DNA of 64,000 nucleotides, taken from assembly GCA_019638395.1 (NCBI GenBank), contig JAHBTX010000001.1, forward strand, positions 248,001 to 312,000, in the 5' to 3' direction. The position numbers and the translations under genes are program-made. Positions 35,995 to 44,388 of this stretch are shown piece after piece (the stretch's first letter is position 1; each line of letters begins with the position of its first letter). Source of the DNA: Cyclobacteriaceae bacterium. Its GTDB lineage: Bacteria; Bacteroidota; Bacteroidia; Cytophagales; Cyclobacteriaceae. The notes beneath the pieces are model-generated. The model was not told the origin of the DNA. It did not search any database and saw only the letters and a program-made list of their open reading frames with translations.

Positions 35995-36014
35995 TAACAT
36001 TTAAACCTACACTT

Positions 36015-36887
36015 ATGACAATGTCAAATGATTTGAAACAATTAGTACAGGAAAAGTATGGCCAGATTGCCGATCAAACCAAAACTCAAAACGAAACCAG
36101 TTGCTGTGGCATTGGTTGTGGCTGCTCCGTAATTGATGAAGCGTTGATGGCTGAAGACTATGCCAAGCTAAAAGGCTATGTAGCCGATGCCGACCTGGGA
36201 CTTGGTTGTGGATTACCAACCGAGTTTGCCAAAATAAAACAAGGTGATGTAGTGATTGACCTCGGTTCTGGTGCCGGTAACGATGCCTTTGTGGCGCGCG
36301 CCATAACAGGCGAAAGTGGAAAAGTAATAGGAGTTGATTTTACAGAGCGCATGATTGAAAAGGCTCGTATCAATGCAGAAAAACTCGGGCTCAACAATGT
36401 AGAGTTCCGGTTTGGTGATATTGAAAAGTTACCAATAAGTGCCAGTGTTGCCGATGTTGTAGTGAGCAATTGCGTGATGAACCTTGTTCCAGATAAGGCA
36501 AAAGCCTTTGCCGAAACATTTCGGGTACTAAAGCCCGGTGGACATTTTAGCATTTCTGATATTGTGTTGGTGGGTGAATTACCGGCTGGCCTGAAACAAA
36601 GTGCAGAAATGTATGCCGGATGTATTTCCGGGGCTATTCAGAAAGAGGAGTATCTCCACGTGATTGAGGCAGCCGGTTTTGTTAATGTGGATGTGCAGAA
36701 AAACAAAGCCATTAACCTGCCTGATGAAATTCTGCAAAACTATTTGAATGCAAAGGAAATGAGTGCCTTTAAAGGCGGTGAGGTTGGCATTTTCAGCATT
36801 ACGGTATATGGGGAAAAACCAGTACCCCAACCTAAAAGCGAAGCTGCTAAAGCAGCCTGCTGTGGCGAAGGCTCAACGTGTTGTTAA
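36015..36887 (+). CDS. arsM: Arsenite methyltransferase ArsM
   Basis: A 290-residue SAM-dependent enzyme that methylates As(III). The SAM site is VIDLGSGAGNDAFVA with the acidic loop VIGVDFTERM. The As(III)-binding cysteines are near residue 35 (SCCGIGCGCS), ~150 (NCVMNLVP) and ~200 (YAGCISGA), as in other ArsM proteins. The C-terminus is Cys-rich (AACCGEGSTCC), a further possible metal-binding end. A second start two codons on (ATG at 36021) is possible. Its operator lies just upstream. Confidence 0.92.
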   Translation: MTMSNDLKQLVQEKYGQIADQTKTQNETSCCGIGCGCSVIDEALMAEDYAKLKGYVADADLGLGCGLPTEFAKIKQGDVVIDLGSGAGNDAFVARAITGESGKVIGVDFTERMIEKARINAEKLGLNNVEFRFGDIEKLPISASVADVVVSNCVMNLVPDKAKAFAETFRVLKPGGHFSISDIVLVGELPAGLKQSAEMYAGCISGAIQKEEYLHVIEAAGFVNVDVQKNKAINLPDEILQNYLNAKEMSAFKGGEVGIFSITVYGEKPVPQPKSEAAKAACCGEGSTCC

Positions 36888-36925
36888 TAAAATTTTAATC
36901 TGAAAAGTTTTATCTCTTGGCGTGA

Positions 36926-37393
36926 GTGTTCAACTTTACATGCGTGAAAGAATTTATTGTACATCATCCTGTGGCAACTGAAAAAGAACTTGACATGCTC
37001 CAGGCATTTTTGGTATCCAATCAGTTGCCCGCCCACGATCTTACGCTGAATAACAACCTCTTGCTGGTGTACTTCAATACCCACGAAAATCTGGTTGGAT
37101 CTGGTGGCCTTGAGTTTTACGATGATCTTGCACTACTGCGGTCGTTGGCAGTAAGTCCGGAACTTCGGGGCCAGCAATTAGGAAAAGAAATAGTAGCCGA
37201 TCTGTTGAAAGCTGCACACGAAAAAAACATCAGTGAAGTTTACCTGCTCACGCAAACCGCCAGTTTCTTCTTTCAGAAGTTAGGCTTTAAACCCGTTAGC
37301 CGGGAGCAGGTTCCGCATGCCATTCAGAAGTCGAGTGAGTTTGCAAACGTATGTCCTGCCTCCGCAGAAGTATTAGTGCTCAAGCTAAAGTAA
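36926..37393 (+). CDS. Arsenic-cluster GNAT acetyltransferase (ArsN2-like)
   Basis: A ~155-residue GNAT-fold enzyme. The acetyl-CoA segment is RSLAVSPELRGQQLGKEI, and the C-terminal VPHAIQKSSEFANVCPASAE matches the ArsN2-type proteins of arsenic clusters (a Cys in NVCPASA). ArsN-type acetyltransferases modify organoarsenicals, for example arsinothricin. The start is uncertain: GTG at 36926 or GTG at 36944, both without a strong ribosome-binding site; no ATG fits. It follows arsM after 38 bases and is likely in the same transcript. Confidence 0.8.
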   Translation: MFNFTCVKEFIVHHPVATEKELDMLQAFLVSNQLPAHDLTLNNNLLLVYFNTHENLVGSGGLEFYDDLALLRSLAVSPELRGQQLGKEIVADLLKAAHEKNISEVYLLTQTASFFFQKLGFKPVSREQVPHAIQKSSEFANVCPASAEVLVLKLK

Positions 37394-37492
37394 CCTAACA
37401 CACGTTATCCAAAAATATTTTAATTTGGTTCGGACTTACTTCCATTTACTCTCATGCCTTTAGTTTAATTTTGGGTTTGCACTCTACTCAAG

Positions 37493-39385
37493 ATGAAACT
37501 GAACAAGTACTTTGTAATTGATTTCGACAGCACATTTACCAAAGCGGAAGCGTTTGATGTATTAGCCGACATATCTTTAAAAGACCATCCGGATTTTGAA
37601 AAGATTCGAGCGGAGATTGTTACCATTACCAACCAGGGTATGGATGGTTCCATCTCGTTTCGCGAATCGTTGGAAAAAAGAATTTCGTTATTGGCGCCCA
37701 ATAAACGCCACCTCGAACAATTGGTGATCGTATTGCGGGGCATGGTATCAGAATCGTTTAAACGCAACCGCGAGTTTTTTCAAACATATGCCGATAACAT
37801 TTACATCATCTCCAATGGGTTTCATGCATTTATCGATCCTGTTGTAACAGAATTTGGTATTAAACCGGAAAACATTCTGGCCAATCGTTTTGTATTCGAT
37901 GCGCAAGGCAATGTAACCGGCTTTGATAAAGAGAACCCGCTATCGCAGAACAATGGCAAGGTGGAACAACTCAAGCGCCTTAACCTGCCGGGCGATGTGT
38001 ATGTAATTGGCGATGGGTACACCGATTATGAAATCAAACATGCTGGTTTAGCCAACAAGTTTTTTGCCTTTACGGAAAATGTTGAGCGTGAGAAAGTATT
38101 GAACAAAGCCGATCACATCGCGCCAAGCCTGGATGAATTTCTTTATTTGAATAAATTAAACACCGCTATCTCCTATCCTAAAAACCGCATTCACGTATTG
38201 TTGTTGGAGAATGTGCATCCCTATGCAGTTGAAGCATTCAAAGCAGAGGGTTTTAATGTAGAAGTTTATCCAGCAGGATTGGATGAAGATGAGCTTTGTG
38301 AGAAAATCAAAAACGTTTCGGTGTTGGGTATTCGTTCTAAAACAATGGTTACCGCCAAAGTGCTGGCGAATGCAAACCGGTTAATGACTATTGGTGCGTT
38401 CTGTATCGGCACCAATCAAATTGATCTGAAGGAAGCAACCAGGCGCGGTGTGGCCGTGTTTAATGCGCCTTATAGTAATACGCGTTCGGTGGTGGAGTTG
38501 GTTATTGGTGAAATCATTTTATTGATCCGCAACATTGCCGATAAATCAGCCATGATGCACAAAGGCAAATGGGATAAATCGGCAAAGGGTAGTTTTGAAA
38601 TCCGCGGTAAGAAACTGGGCATTGTAGGTTATGGCAACATTGGCTCACAACTCTCTGTCTTGGCTGAGTCGCTCGGCATGAAAGTTTTTTATTACGATCG
38701 TGAAGAACGACTGGCCTTGGGTAATGCGACCAAATGTCGCTCCATGAAAGAGTTGCTGGAACAGGTGGATATTGTTTCATTACATACGGATGGGCGCAAA
38801 GAAAATACCAATATGATCGGGCCAAAGGAGTTTGACCTGATGAAGAAGGGCGTAATCTTCTTGAACCTGAGTCGTGGCCACATTGTTGATATCAAATCAT
38901 TGAAAGAAAATATTCAGTCTGGTAAGGTAGCGGGTTGTGCCATAGACGTTTTTCCGCACGAACCTAAAAGCAACGATGAAGAATTTGTTTCTGAATTGCG
39001 TGGCCTACCTAATACCCTACTTACTCCACATATTGGCGGTAGCACACTGGAAGCACAAGAGAACATTGCTCAATTTGTTTCGGGCAAGTTTCTGGATTAC
39101 ATCAACAACGGTGGTACCAGCAACAGTGTAAACTTTCCGAATCTTTCGTTACCTACGCTTGAAAATGCACATCGACTGATTCACATTCACAGCAATGTGC
39201 CGGGCATTCTGGCGCGCATCAATCAAGTGTTAGCCGAAAACGGAATTAACATTGTTGGGCAATATTTAAAAACCAATGAAAGTATTGGTTATGTAATCAC
39301 CGACATCAACAAGGGTTATAACGAAAATGTAATCAAGGAGCTGCGCGCAATTGAGAATACGATAAAGTTCAGGGTGTTGTATTGA
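37493..39385 (+). CDS. SerB-SerA fusion: HAD phosphatase plus D-3-phosphoglycerate dehydrogenase with ACT domain
   Basis: A 630-residue fusion. Residues ~1-215 are a HAD phosphatase: DFDSTFT has the nucleophile Asp (10) and the acid Asp (12), SNGFHAF the second motif and GDGYTDYEI the third. Residues ~230-545 are D-3-phosphoglycerate dehydrogenase: GYGNIGSQL at ~380, the catalytic Arg in NLSRGHIVD, and the His in PHIGGST. Residues ~562-630 are an ACT domain (HIHSNVPGILARINQ), the site of serine feedback in many SerA proteins. One chain thus carries the first and third steps of serine synthesis. The middle step could be supplied by the SerC-like gene at 41751. Confidence 0.92.
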   Translation: MKLNKYFVIDFDSTFTKAEAFDVLADISLKDHPDFEKIRAEIVTITNQGMDGSISFRESLEKRISLLAPNKRHLEQLVIVLRGMVSESFKRNREFFQTYADNIYIISNGFHAFIDPVVTEFGIKPENILANRFVFDAQGNVTGFDKENPLSQNNGKVEQLKRLNLPGDVYVIGDGYTDYEIKHAGLANKFFAFTENVEREKVLNKADHIAPSLDEFLYLNKLNTAISYPKNRIHVLLLENVHPYAVEAFKAEGFNVEVYPAGLDEDELCEKIKNVSVLGIRSKTMVTAKVLANANRLMTIGAFCIGTNQIDLKEATRRGVAVFNAPYSNTRSVVELVIGEIILLIRNIADKSAMMHKGKWDKSAKGSFEIRGKKLGIVGYGNIGSQLSVLAESLGMKVFYYDREERLALGNATKCRSMKELLEQVDIVSLHTDGRKENTNMIGPKEFDLMKKGVIFLNLSRGHIVDIKSLKENIQSGKVAGCAIDVFPHEPKSNDEEFVSELRGLPNTLLTPHIGGSTLEAQENIAQFVSGKFLDYINNGGTSNSVNFPNLSLPTLENAHRLIHIHSNVPGILARINQVLAENGINIVGQYLKTNESIGYVITDINKGYNENVIKELRAIENTIKFRVLY

Positions 39386-39519
39386 GTTAAGATCAAATAC
39401 AGGCAGCAAGCCTAGTAGATTACACAAACCATTGTGTCTTAAAAGTAGTTTTGGTTACTGGGCCCCAAACCTGTAGAAAAAAAGTTTCAAGATTTAGGAT
39501 CAGAGTAACCCTCACGCTT
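39386..39519. other. Intergenic region after the SerB-SerA gene
   Basis: 134 bases with no open frame of note. It separates the serine-synthesis gene from the convergent beta-barrel pseudogene. No clear terminator hairpin was found. Confidence 0.25.
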
Positions 39520-40235
39520 CTACTTTAATTCATAACTTATCACTAACCCCGAATTGATTGCCGCAATGGGTTGCTTAACCGTTTCAGGGCCAGAAGCCAT
39601 ATTACTGGGAATGCCAAACTTCCAGGTTGTTTTGTAAGTAGCCCGACCTGCAAAAAAACCTACATTAAGACCAAGCCGCAGTTTCTCATTTAGTGGATAA
39701 GTAAGAATTACACCTGTTCCGTAAAGTAAGGATAGCGTGGCATCTGCACTTTGGGCATCTGTTAAGACGGGCGTATGCTTTGTAGCAAATAAGTGATCGG
39801 CATACGAAACCCTGTTTAAACCCACATGCCCTGAAAGACGAACATTTACCTTCTTTTTACCTACCAAATCATAGAAAGCCCACCATAAACACCGGCCATA
39901 TTGTACTTACCCATTTTAACAGTAAAAAGGTATTGCCCTTCTTCCGGTACATGGGTATCAAAAAGCTCCTCACCATCTCTCGAAAAAGAACTAAACCGGA
40001 AACCAGCCTGGTAACCAAATGGTTTGTTCTTCAAATTATGTACAAACGAGGCATCTATATAAAAACCAGGTTGAGCCAATCCACGCTCGCCCTTTTGAAA
40101 ATCGTAGTTGGAAAACTCACCGATGGGGAAAGCGGGGCCGAATTTTAAAGTATAATCAAAAATAAATGACTGACTTAAGGCTGAGACTTTAATACATAGT
40201 ACAAGTCCTATTAAGGAAATAATTCTTCTACGCAT
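39520..40235 (-). pseudogene. Outer-membrane beta-barrel protein, broken by a one-base frameshift
   Basis: Two minus-strand frames join into one barrel protein. The first (39861-40235) has a signal peptide (MRRRIISLIGLVLCIKVSALS) and beta-strands up to GVYGG at about residue 118; the second (39520-39867) begins DLVGKKKVNVRLSG and ends SGLVISYELK, a typical barrel C-terminus. Restoring one base in the run of A on the plus strand at 39875-39877 gives GLFYDLVG across the join. The whole would be ~237 residues. It may be a true frameshift or a sequencing error. It lies 5 bases after the lipoprotein gene and is probably in its operon. Confidence 0.65.
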
Positions 40236-40240
40236 AATTC

Positions 40241-40867
40241 CTACTTTTGATTATACCACACATATTTTTTGTACCATCTTTTTCTTTTAAACCATATTTT
40301 TGATGAATCTGGTTTAATTGTGGTCTGAAACAATCTATACTCCTGCTCTTTGAAGGGAAGTTTTTCTCCACTCGTCAATTTGTTTTTGTACTCATCATCA
40401 CAAATTGTTTCAATTAATCTAAAAGTAGAATCATTAACAATATAACCACATAGTCCAATACTTTCAGTCGGGAATAAGCCACCGGGATTCATAAACTTAA
40501 AAACTTGAATTGTCACAATACTATCCCTGACATAAAAATGACCGGCACTACTGATTGTACTCATATTTAAATTTTGTAGATACAAATCAGGTTTTAACCA
40601 AAAATCCTTTTCAGGCACCATATTCAATTTAGAACCCCAAGCACATTCAGCGCTACCATCTCTAAAAAGATAAAAAAATGTAGGTAGGCCGATAGGATTT
40701 CTACTTTCACTTTTTCTAAAATAAATTCCTTCAATATTTTGGTAAGATTTAGCCTCATCAAACGGTTTGCTTTTATAGGTATTGAAATTTCTTCGATTTG
40801 TGAGGCTGCATGAAAAGAAAATAACCGTGATTACTACAACAATTAAAACTTTACATTTTCTATCCAT
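40241..40867 (-). CDS. Lipoprotein of unknown function
   Basis: A 208-residue protein with a lipoprotein signal (KVLIVVVITVIFFSC, lipobox FFSC at ~18-21). The mature part is mixed helix and strand, ending with a strongly basic, aromatic patch (KIWFKRKRWYKKYVWYNQK). No family is recognised. It is AT-rich compared with its neighbours, lies 5 bases upstream of the broken barrel gene and is read in the same direction, so the two probably formed an envelope pair. Confidence 0.6.
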   Translation of the reverse strand: MDRKCKVLIVVVITVIFFSCSLTNRRNFNTYKSKPFDEAKSYQNIEGIYFRKSESRNPIGLPTFFYLFRDGSAECAWGSKLNMVPEKDFWLKPDLYLQNLNMSTISSAGHFYVRDSIVTIQVFKFMNPGGLFPTESIGLCGYIVNDSTFRLIETICDDEYKNKLTSGEKLPFKEQEYRLFQTTIKPDSSKIWFKRKRWYKKYVWYNQK

Positions 40868-40941
40868 TGAACATAAATTTCTTGACTATAGGGTAGATAG
40901 TACCAATAAACTATTGGCAGTAAATAAAACCTAAAACTGAG

Positions 40942-41358
40942 CTACTTAAAATTCTCTTGCTGCACCGTGCGATGCATAAATAACTCCCAAGAGTTTGGCG
41001 TCTTTCGGTAAACTCTCACGTAATGTATCGTGTAAGTACTCTCCGTTCGGGTTACGGTTATTGTGCCTTGCGTAATTCCAATATCACCATGTAGCTCGGC
41101 TTCGGCTTTATCTACGTTGCGCGATACAAACTTGCCTTTGTTTTTCTCAACATCTTTCAGCCATGAAACTTTGGAATCGATATGACCAGTACCGTGCTTA
41201 AACCGAAAATCATCGGCATAGGCTTTTTGAAGAAAGGATATATCCGCAGCTACTACTGCCGCTTCAACCTTTCTTTCGAAATCGAGAAGTTGTTGTTCTG
41301 TCTGAGCGGATACAAACCCCCAAAGCAGAAACATCGTACTTAGTATTAAGTATTTCAT
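40942..41358 (-). CDS. NTF2-like (DUF4440/SnoaL-type) exported protein
   Basis: A 138-residue protein with signal peptide (MKYLILSTMFLLWGFVSAQ) and an NTF2-like fold: the first helix EQQLLDFERKVEAAVVA, the ADDFRFKHGTGH strand and the closing strand VRVYRKTPNSWELFMHRTVQ. Such proteins bind small molecules or act as isomerases; no catalytic pair is obvious. Two palindromes lie just upstream of its start, at 41371 and 41405. Confidence 0.75.
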   Translation of the reverse strand: MKYLILSTMFLLWGFVSAQTEQQLLDFERKVEAAVVAADISFLQKAYADDFRFKHGTGHIDSKVSWLKDVEKNKGKFVSRNVDKAEAELHGDIGITQGTITVTRTESTYTIHYVRVYRKTPNSWELFMHRTVQQENFK

Positions 41359-41370
41359 TAAGTCAGGGTT

Positions 41371-41419
41371 AAAAGGTTGACAACCTTTTTTACTTCGTCA
41401 ATGAAAGGTTGTCAACCTT
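41371..41419. repeat. Two palindromes AAGGTTGnCAACCTT upstream of the NTF2-like gene
   Basis: The first (41371-41389) has a 9-bp stem, the second (41405-41419) a 7-bp stem with the same core and a different central base. They are also inverted repeats of each other. The first is 12 bases upstream of the minus-strand ATG at 41358. They may be twin operator sites, or a small palindromic repeat. A T-run after the first on the plus side would fit a terminator, but no plus-strand gene ends here. Confidence 0.6.
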
Positions 41420-41681
41420 AAAACAAAAACCCACCGGATTTGGAGAGGTGTTTCTGAACCCCAAGAAGACAAGTTTTGAGCTGTTCTTCGGTCGCAACCT
41501 TCCACTGTTAACCTGCTTTTTGGGCGAGGGCCTGACAGTTAAGTTAGGATGAGGCCTGGTCTTGTCCTCGAACTTCACTCGGTATTGTTTTAAATGTTAG
41601 GTTCAGCAAACGTGTCCCAAACCCAAGTGGATTTTATACTGCAAGTATGGGCACATTCTATGGAAATGGAAACATTGATTA
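41420..41681. other. Intergenic region upstream of the SerC-like gene
   Basis: About 260 bases between the palindromes and the aminotransferase. A 62-codon minus-strand frame (41390-41578, containing NPVGFCFKVDNLSLTK) overlaps it but has no recognised family and runs across the palindromes. Nothing else is evident. Confidence 0.3.
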
Positions 41682-41724
41682 TTGATTATTTTTTTTGTAA
41701 CCAACGACACAACTAATTCTCCAT

Positions 41725-41732
41725 TACCTTTG
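41725..41732 (+). promoter_or_regulatory. Bacteroidota -7 box upstream of the SerC-like gene
   Basis: TACCTTTG is a perfect match to the -7 consensus TAnnTTTG and lies 18 bases before the ATG at 41751. A TTTG sits 27 bases upstream, longer than the usual 19-21, so the -33 element is not convincing. Confidence 0.45.
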
Positions 41733-41750
41733 TATTGCCTATTAAATCTT

Positions 41751-42818
41751 ATGCCAGTCAATTTTACCCCCGGTCCCTCACAACTTTATTTTACAGTTGA
41801 AGATCATGCCCGCAAAGCTTTTCGTGATGGCATTCCATCGCTTTCGCATCGCAGCAGTGCCTTTGAGAAAATCAGTAAGCAAGCTACCGATGGGTTGAAA
41901 GAGCTTTTGGAATTGCCTGAAGGGTATCACATTCTATTTACCGGATCAGCAACAGAAATCTGGGAACGCAGCGTTCAAAACCTGGTAGCAGAATCATCCT
42001 TGCATTTTGTGAATGGTTCCTTCTCAAAACGGTTTCACGAAATCGCCACGCAGCTAGGTAAACAAGCACATAAAGTAGAAGTAGCAGCCGGGCAAGGTTT
42101 TGAATCGCATCAACTGAAAGTCAACCCCGAAGTAATTGCATTAACACATAACGAAACCAGTACCGGAGTTTCGATGCCGTTGAATTTTATTCACTCGTTT
42201 CGTGATCAGCATCCCAATGCGCTTGTAGTGGTTGATGCTGTCTCTTCCCTACCCTATCCTAAATTTGATTACACCAAAATCGATTCAGTGTTTTTTTCGG
42301 TGCAGAAAAGTTTTGGATTACCAGCCGGACTTGGAGTTTGGATTGTAAATGAAAAGTGTATCGCGAAAGCTGAAAGCTTACAACAACAAGGGCTAAACAT
42401 TGGCACTTACCATAATCTGCCAACGCTTGTTGCCAACGCTAAAAAAAATCAAACTCCGGAAACGCCTAATGTGTTAGGCATCTATTTACTTGGCCAGGTA
42501 GTTAATGACTTTTTAAAGAAAGGTGTACATGCAATTCGCAAAGAAACGGAATACAAGGCAGCCATTCTATATCAGGCATTGCAAAACCATACGAAGGCTA
42601 AGCCGTTTGTAACCGATCGTAAATTCCAATCGCAAACCGTAATTGTGGCCGAGACCGGAGCTGAAACGGCTTACATAACTGAACAATTGATGAAACATGG
42701 CCTCCAACCCGGTGATGGCTATGGCGAACGCAAAAAATCGCAGCTTCGCTTTGCCAATTTCCCTACGCACTCCAAGGAAACCTACGAGTTGCTGGTTGAT
42801 GTGCTGGAAAAAATGTGA
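41751..42818 (+). CDS. Class V aminotransferase, SerC-like
   Basis: A 355-residue PLP enzyme. It opens with NFTPGPSQLYF, as phosphoserine aminotransferases do, and has the serine-glyoxylate/SerC-type core (SHRSSAFEKI, FTGSATEIWE, VVDAVSSLPYP) and the PLP lysine in FFSVQKSFGLPAG (~185-195). It is most likely a 3-phosphoserine aminotransferase-like enzyme, though related alanine-glyoxylate aminotransferases cannot be excluded. The ATG at 41751 is chosen because it begins the conserved domain and follows a -7 box; a longer upstream frame has no homology. With the SerB-SerA fusion nearby it would complete serine synthesis. Confidence 0.82.
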   Translation: MPVNFTPGPSQLYFTVEDHARKAFRDGIPSLSHRSSAFEKISKQATDGLKELLELPEGYHILFTGSATEIWERSVQNLVAESSLHFVNGSFSKRFHEIATQLGKQAHKVEVAAGQGFESHQLKVNPEVIALTHNETSTGVSMPLNFIHSFRDQHPNALVVVDAVSSLPYPKFDYTKIDSVFFSVQKSFGLPAGLGVWIVNEKCIAKAESLQQQGLNIGTYHNLPTLVANAKKNQTPETPNVLGIYLLGQVVNDFLKKGVHAIRKETEYKAAILYQALQNHTKAKPFVTDRKFQSQTVIVAETGAETAYITEQLMKHGLQPGDGYGERKKSQLRFANFPTHSKETYELLVDVLEKM

Positions 42819-42869
42819 GGTTGATTAAACCTTGTCGTATTTTTAGAATCAAAGCCTTAAACCCCACCG

Positions 42870-43406
42870 TTGGAAGACAAAGACCTGCTTCTGAAAATCC
42901 GGAACCCGGAAACCCGAAACTATGGGTTTAACATGTTGGTGCGCGTTTATCAGCAACGCGTTTATGGCCACGTACGCAAAATGGTTATCGACCATGATGA
43001 TGCCCACGACCTTACCCAGGAAGTATTTATTAAAGTGCATAAATACATTGATGGCTTCCGCGAAGACTCCCAACTCTTTACGTGGATCTACCGCATAGCA
43101 ACCAACGAATGCCTTACGTTTCTGAATAAGAAAAAGAGACGTTTCTTTTTACCCATCGAAGATGTATCGGCACATCTTTCCAGCAAACTCGATCTCATGC
43201 CCGAGCTATCGGGTGATGAAATCCAGAAAAAATTGCAGAAAGCGATTCTTACGTTGCCGGACAAGCAAAGGGCGGTGTTCAATATGAAATACTTTGATGA
43301 ACTTTCGTATGAAGATATGGCCGAGATAACCAAGACCAGCGTGGGAGCCTTGAAAGCCAGCTATCATCATGCAACAAAAAAAATTGAAGAATATTTAAGT
43401 GCCTGA
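42870..43406 (+). CDS. ECF-type RNA polymerase sigma factor
   Basis: A 178-residue sigma-70 family protein with region 2 (QRVYGHVRKMVIDHDDAHDL up to TQEVFIKVHKYIDGF) and region 4 (LPDKQRAVFNMKYFDELSY). It starts with TTG at 42870, since a stop lies 12 bases upstream in frame and the family begins here (EDKDLLLKIRNP). It heads a four-gene operon with a small membrane protein, a Spy-like protein and an outer-membrane protein, a common arrangement for envelope-stress regulons. Confidence 0.92.
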   Translation: MEDKDLLLKIRNPETRNYGFNMLVRVYQQRVYGHVRKMVIDHDDAHDLTQEVFIKVHKYIDGFREDSQLFTWIYRIATNECLTFLNKKKRRFFLPIEDVSAHLSSKLDLMPELSGDEIQKKLQKAILTLPDKQRAVFNMKYFDELSYEDMAEITKTSVGALKASYHHATKKIEEYLSA

Positions 43407-43445
43407 TTAAACCATAGAATCAATCTAAAGTCATAGCAAACGAAA

Positions 43446-43856
43446 ATGAAAAAACTGGAAGACATACCGAAAAAAGACTTGTTCAAGGCCCCAGACGGCT
43501 ACTTTGATAAGTTGCCGGGTATTATTCAGGCACGGGTAGCAAAGCCAGAACCTAAGTCCGTATGGATGCCGGTAATCAAGTTTGCCTTACCGGTAGTTGC
43601 AGTGGTTACAGCAGGCATATTCTGGTTTTCGAACCCAACTGTGCAAAGTGTTGAAGCGGAACTGGCCAGCATTAATACCGAACACTTGATTGCCTATTTA
43701 GACAACAACGAGGTTGTTTGGGAGGATGTAGAAGTAGATCGAAACTGGAGTGAAGATGACTTGCTTGAATTGGAAAATCAGGTGTACGCTACTTTCGATA
43801 CGGATGGCAGCGAGTTAGAATTGTTGGATGAAATTTTAGAATTAGAAAATCTCTAA
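43446..43856 (+). CDS. Small single-span membrane protein, probable anti-sigma partner
   Basis: A 136-residue protein with a cytoplasmic N-terminus (KKLEDIPKKDLFKAPDGYFD), one membrane helix (~44-62) and an acidic outside part. Size, topology and position 39 bases behind the sigma factor gene match anti-sigma factors of Bacteroidota, but no zinc motif (HxxxCxxC) is present, so the role is inferred from context. Confidence 0.6.
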   Translation: MKKLEDIPKKDLFKAPDGYFDKLPGIIQARVAKPEPKSVWMPVIKFALPVVAVVTAGIFWFSNPTVQSVEAELASINTEHLIAYLDNNEVVWEDVEVDRNWSEDDLLELENQVYATFDTDGSELELLDEILELENL

Positions 43857-43866
43857 GAAAAATACT

Positions 43867-44376
43867 ATGAGAAAATTATTGATTATGGTGGTTTGGATGT
43901 TGAGCGGATTAAGCGCTATAGCACAAGACCAAACCGAAAATGAACAAGACCCAAAAACGCTTGAGAAAATCAATGCGCTTCGTATTGCCTACATCTCAGA
44001 AAAACTTGGGCTTACTACCGACCAAGCAGAAAAGTTCTGGCCGGTGTACCGCGAGTTTTCTGATAAGCGTAGAGATCTTCGTCAGGAGTTGATTGCAGCC
44101 CGCAAAGATTTGAAGCAAGGGCAAGATCCCGATAAAGATGCCAAGCTTATGAAGCTGGGCCTTGATTTGAAGCAGCGTGAACTTGATCTGGAGAAAACAT
44201 ATTCCGACAAGTTGCTGAAAGTAATTACGGCACAACAAATTTTAAGTTTGCGCAAAGCAGAAGGCGACTTTCAGCAAATGATTCGCGATCAGATTCAGCA
44301 ACGCAGGTTGATGCAACAACGCAATGAAACCATTCGCGAACGCAATCAACGCTTGAAGCAGCAACAAAGAAATTAA
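43867..44376 (+). CDS. Spy/CpxP-like periplasmic protein
   Basis: A 169-residue exported protein (signal MRKLLIMVVWMLSGLSAIAQ). After an acidic stretch comes ALRIAYISEKLGLTTDQAEKFWP, then a long charged helix ending in many Gln and Arg (QQRRLMQQRNETIRERNQ). This helical, LTxxQ-containing layout is that of Spy/CpxP-like chaperones and metal-sensing periplasmic proteins. It follows the anti-sigma-like gene by 10 bases. Confidence 0.75.
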   Translation: MRKLLIMVVWMLSGLSAIAQDQTENEQDPKTLEKINALRIAYISEKLGLTTDQAEKFWPVYREFSDKRRDLRQELIAARKDLKQGQDPDKDAKLMKLGLDLKQRELDLEKTYSDKLLKVITAQQILSLRKAEGDFQQMIRDQIQQRRLMQQRNETIRERNQRLKQQQRN

Positions 44377-44388
44377 CCACCATAATTT

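Noticed and set aside
41390..41578. 62-codon minus-strand frame containing NPVGFCFKVDNLSLTK
   Set aside because: It runs through the palindromes, has no start signal and no recognised family; kept as intergenic only.
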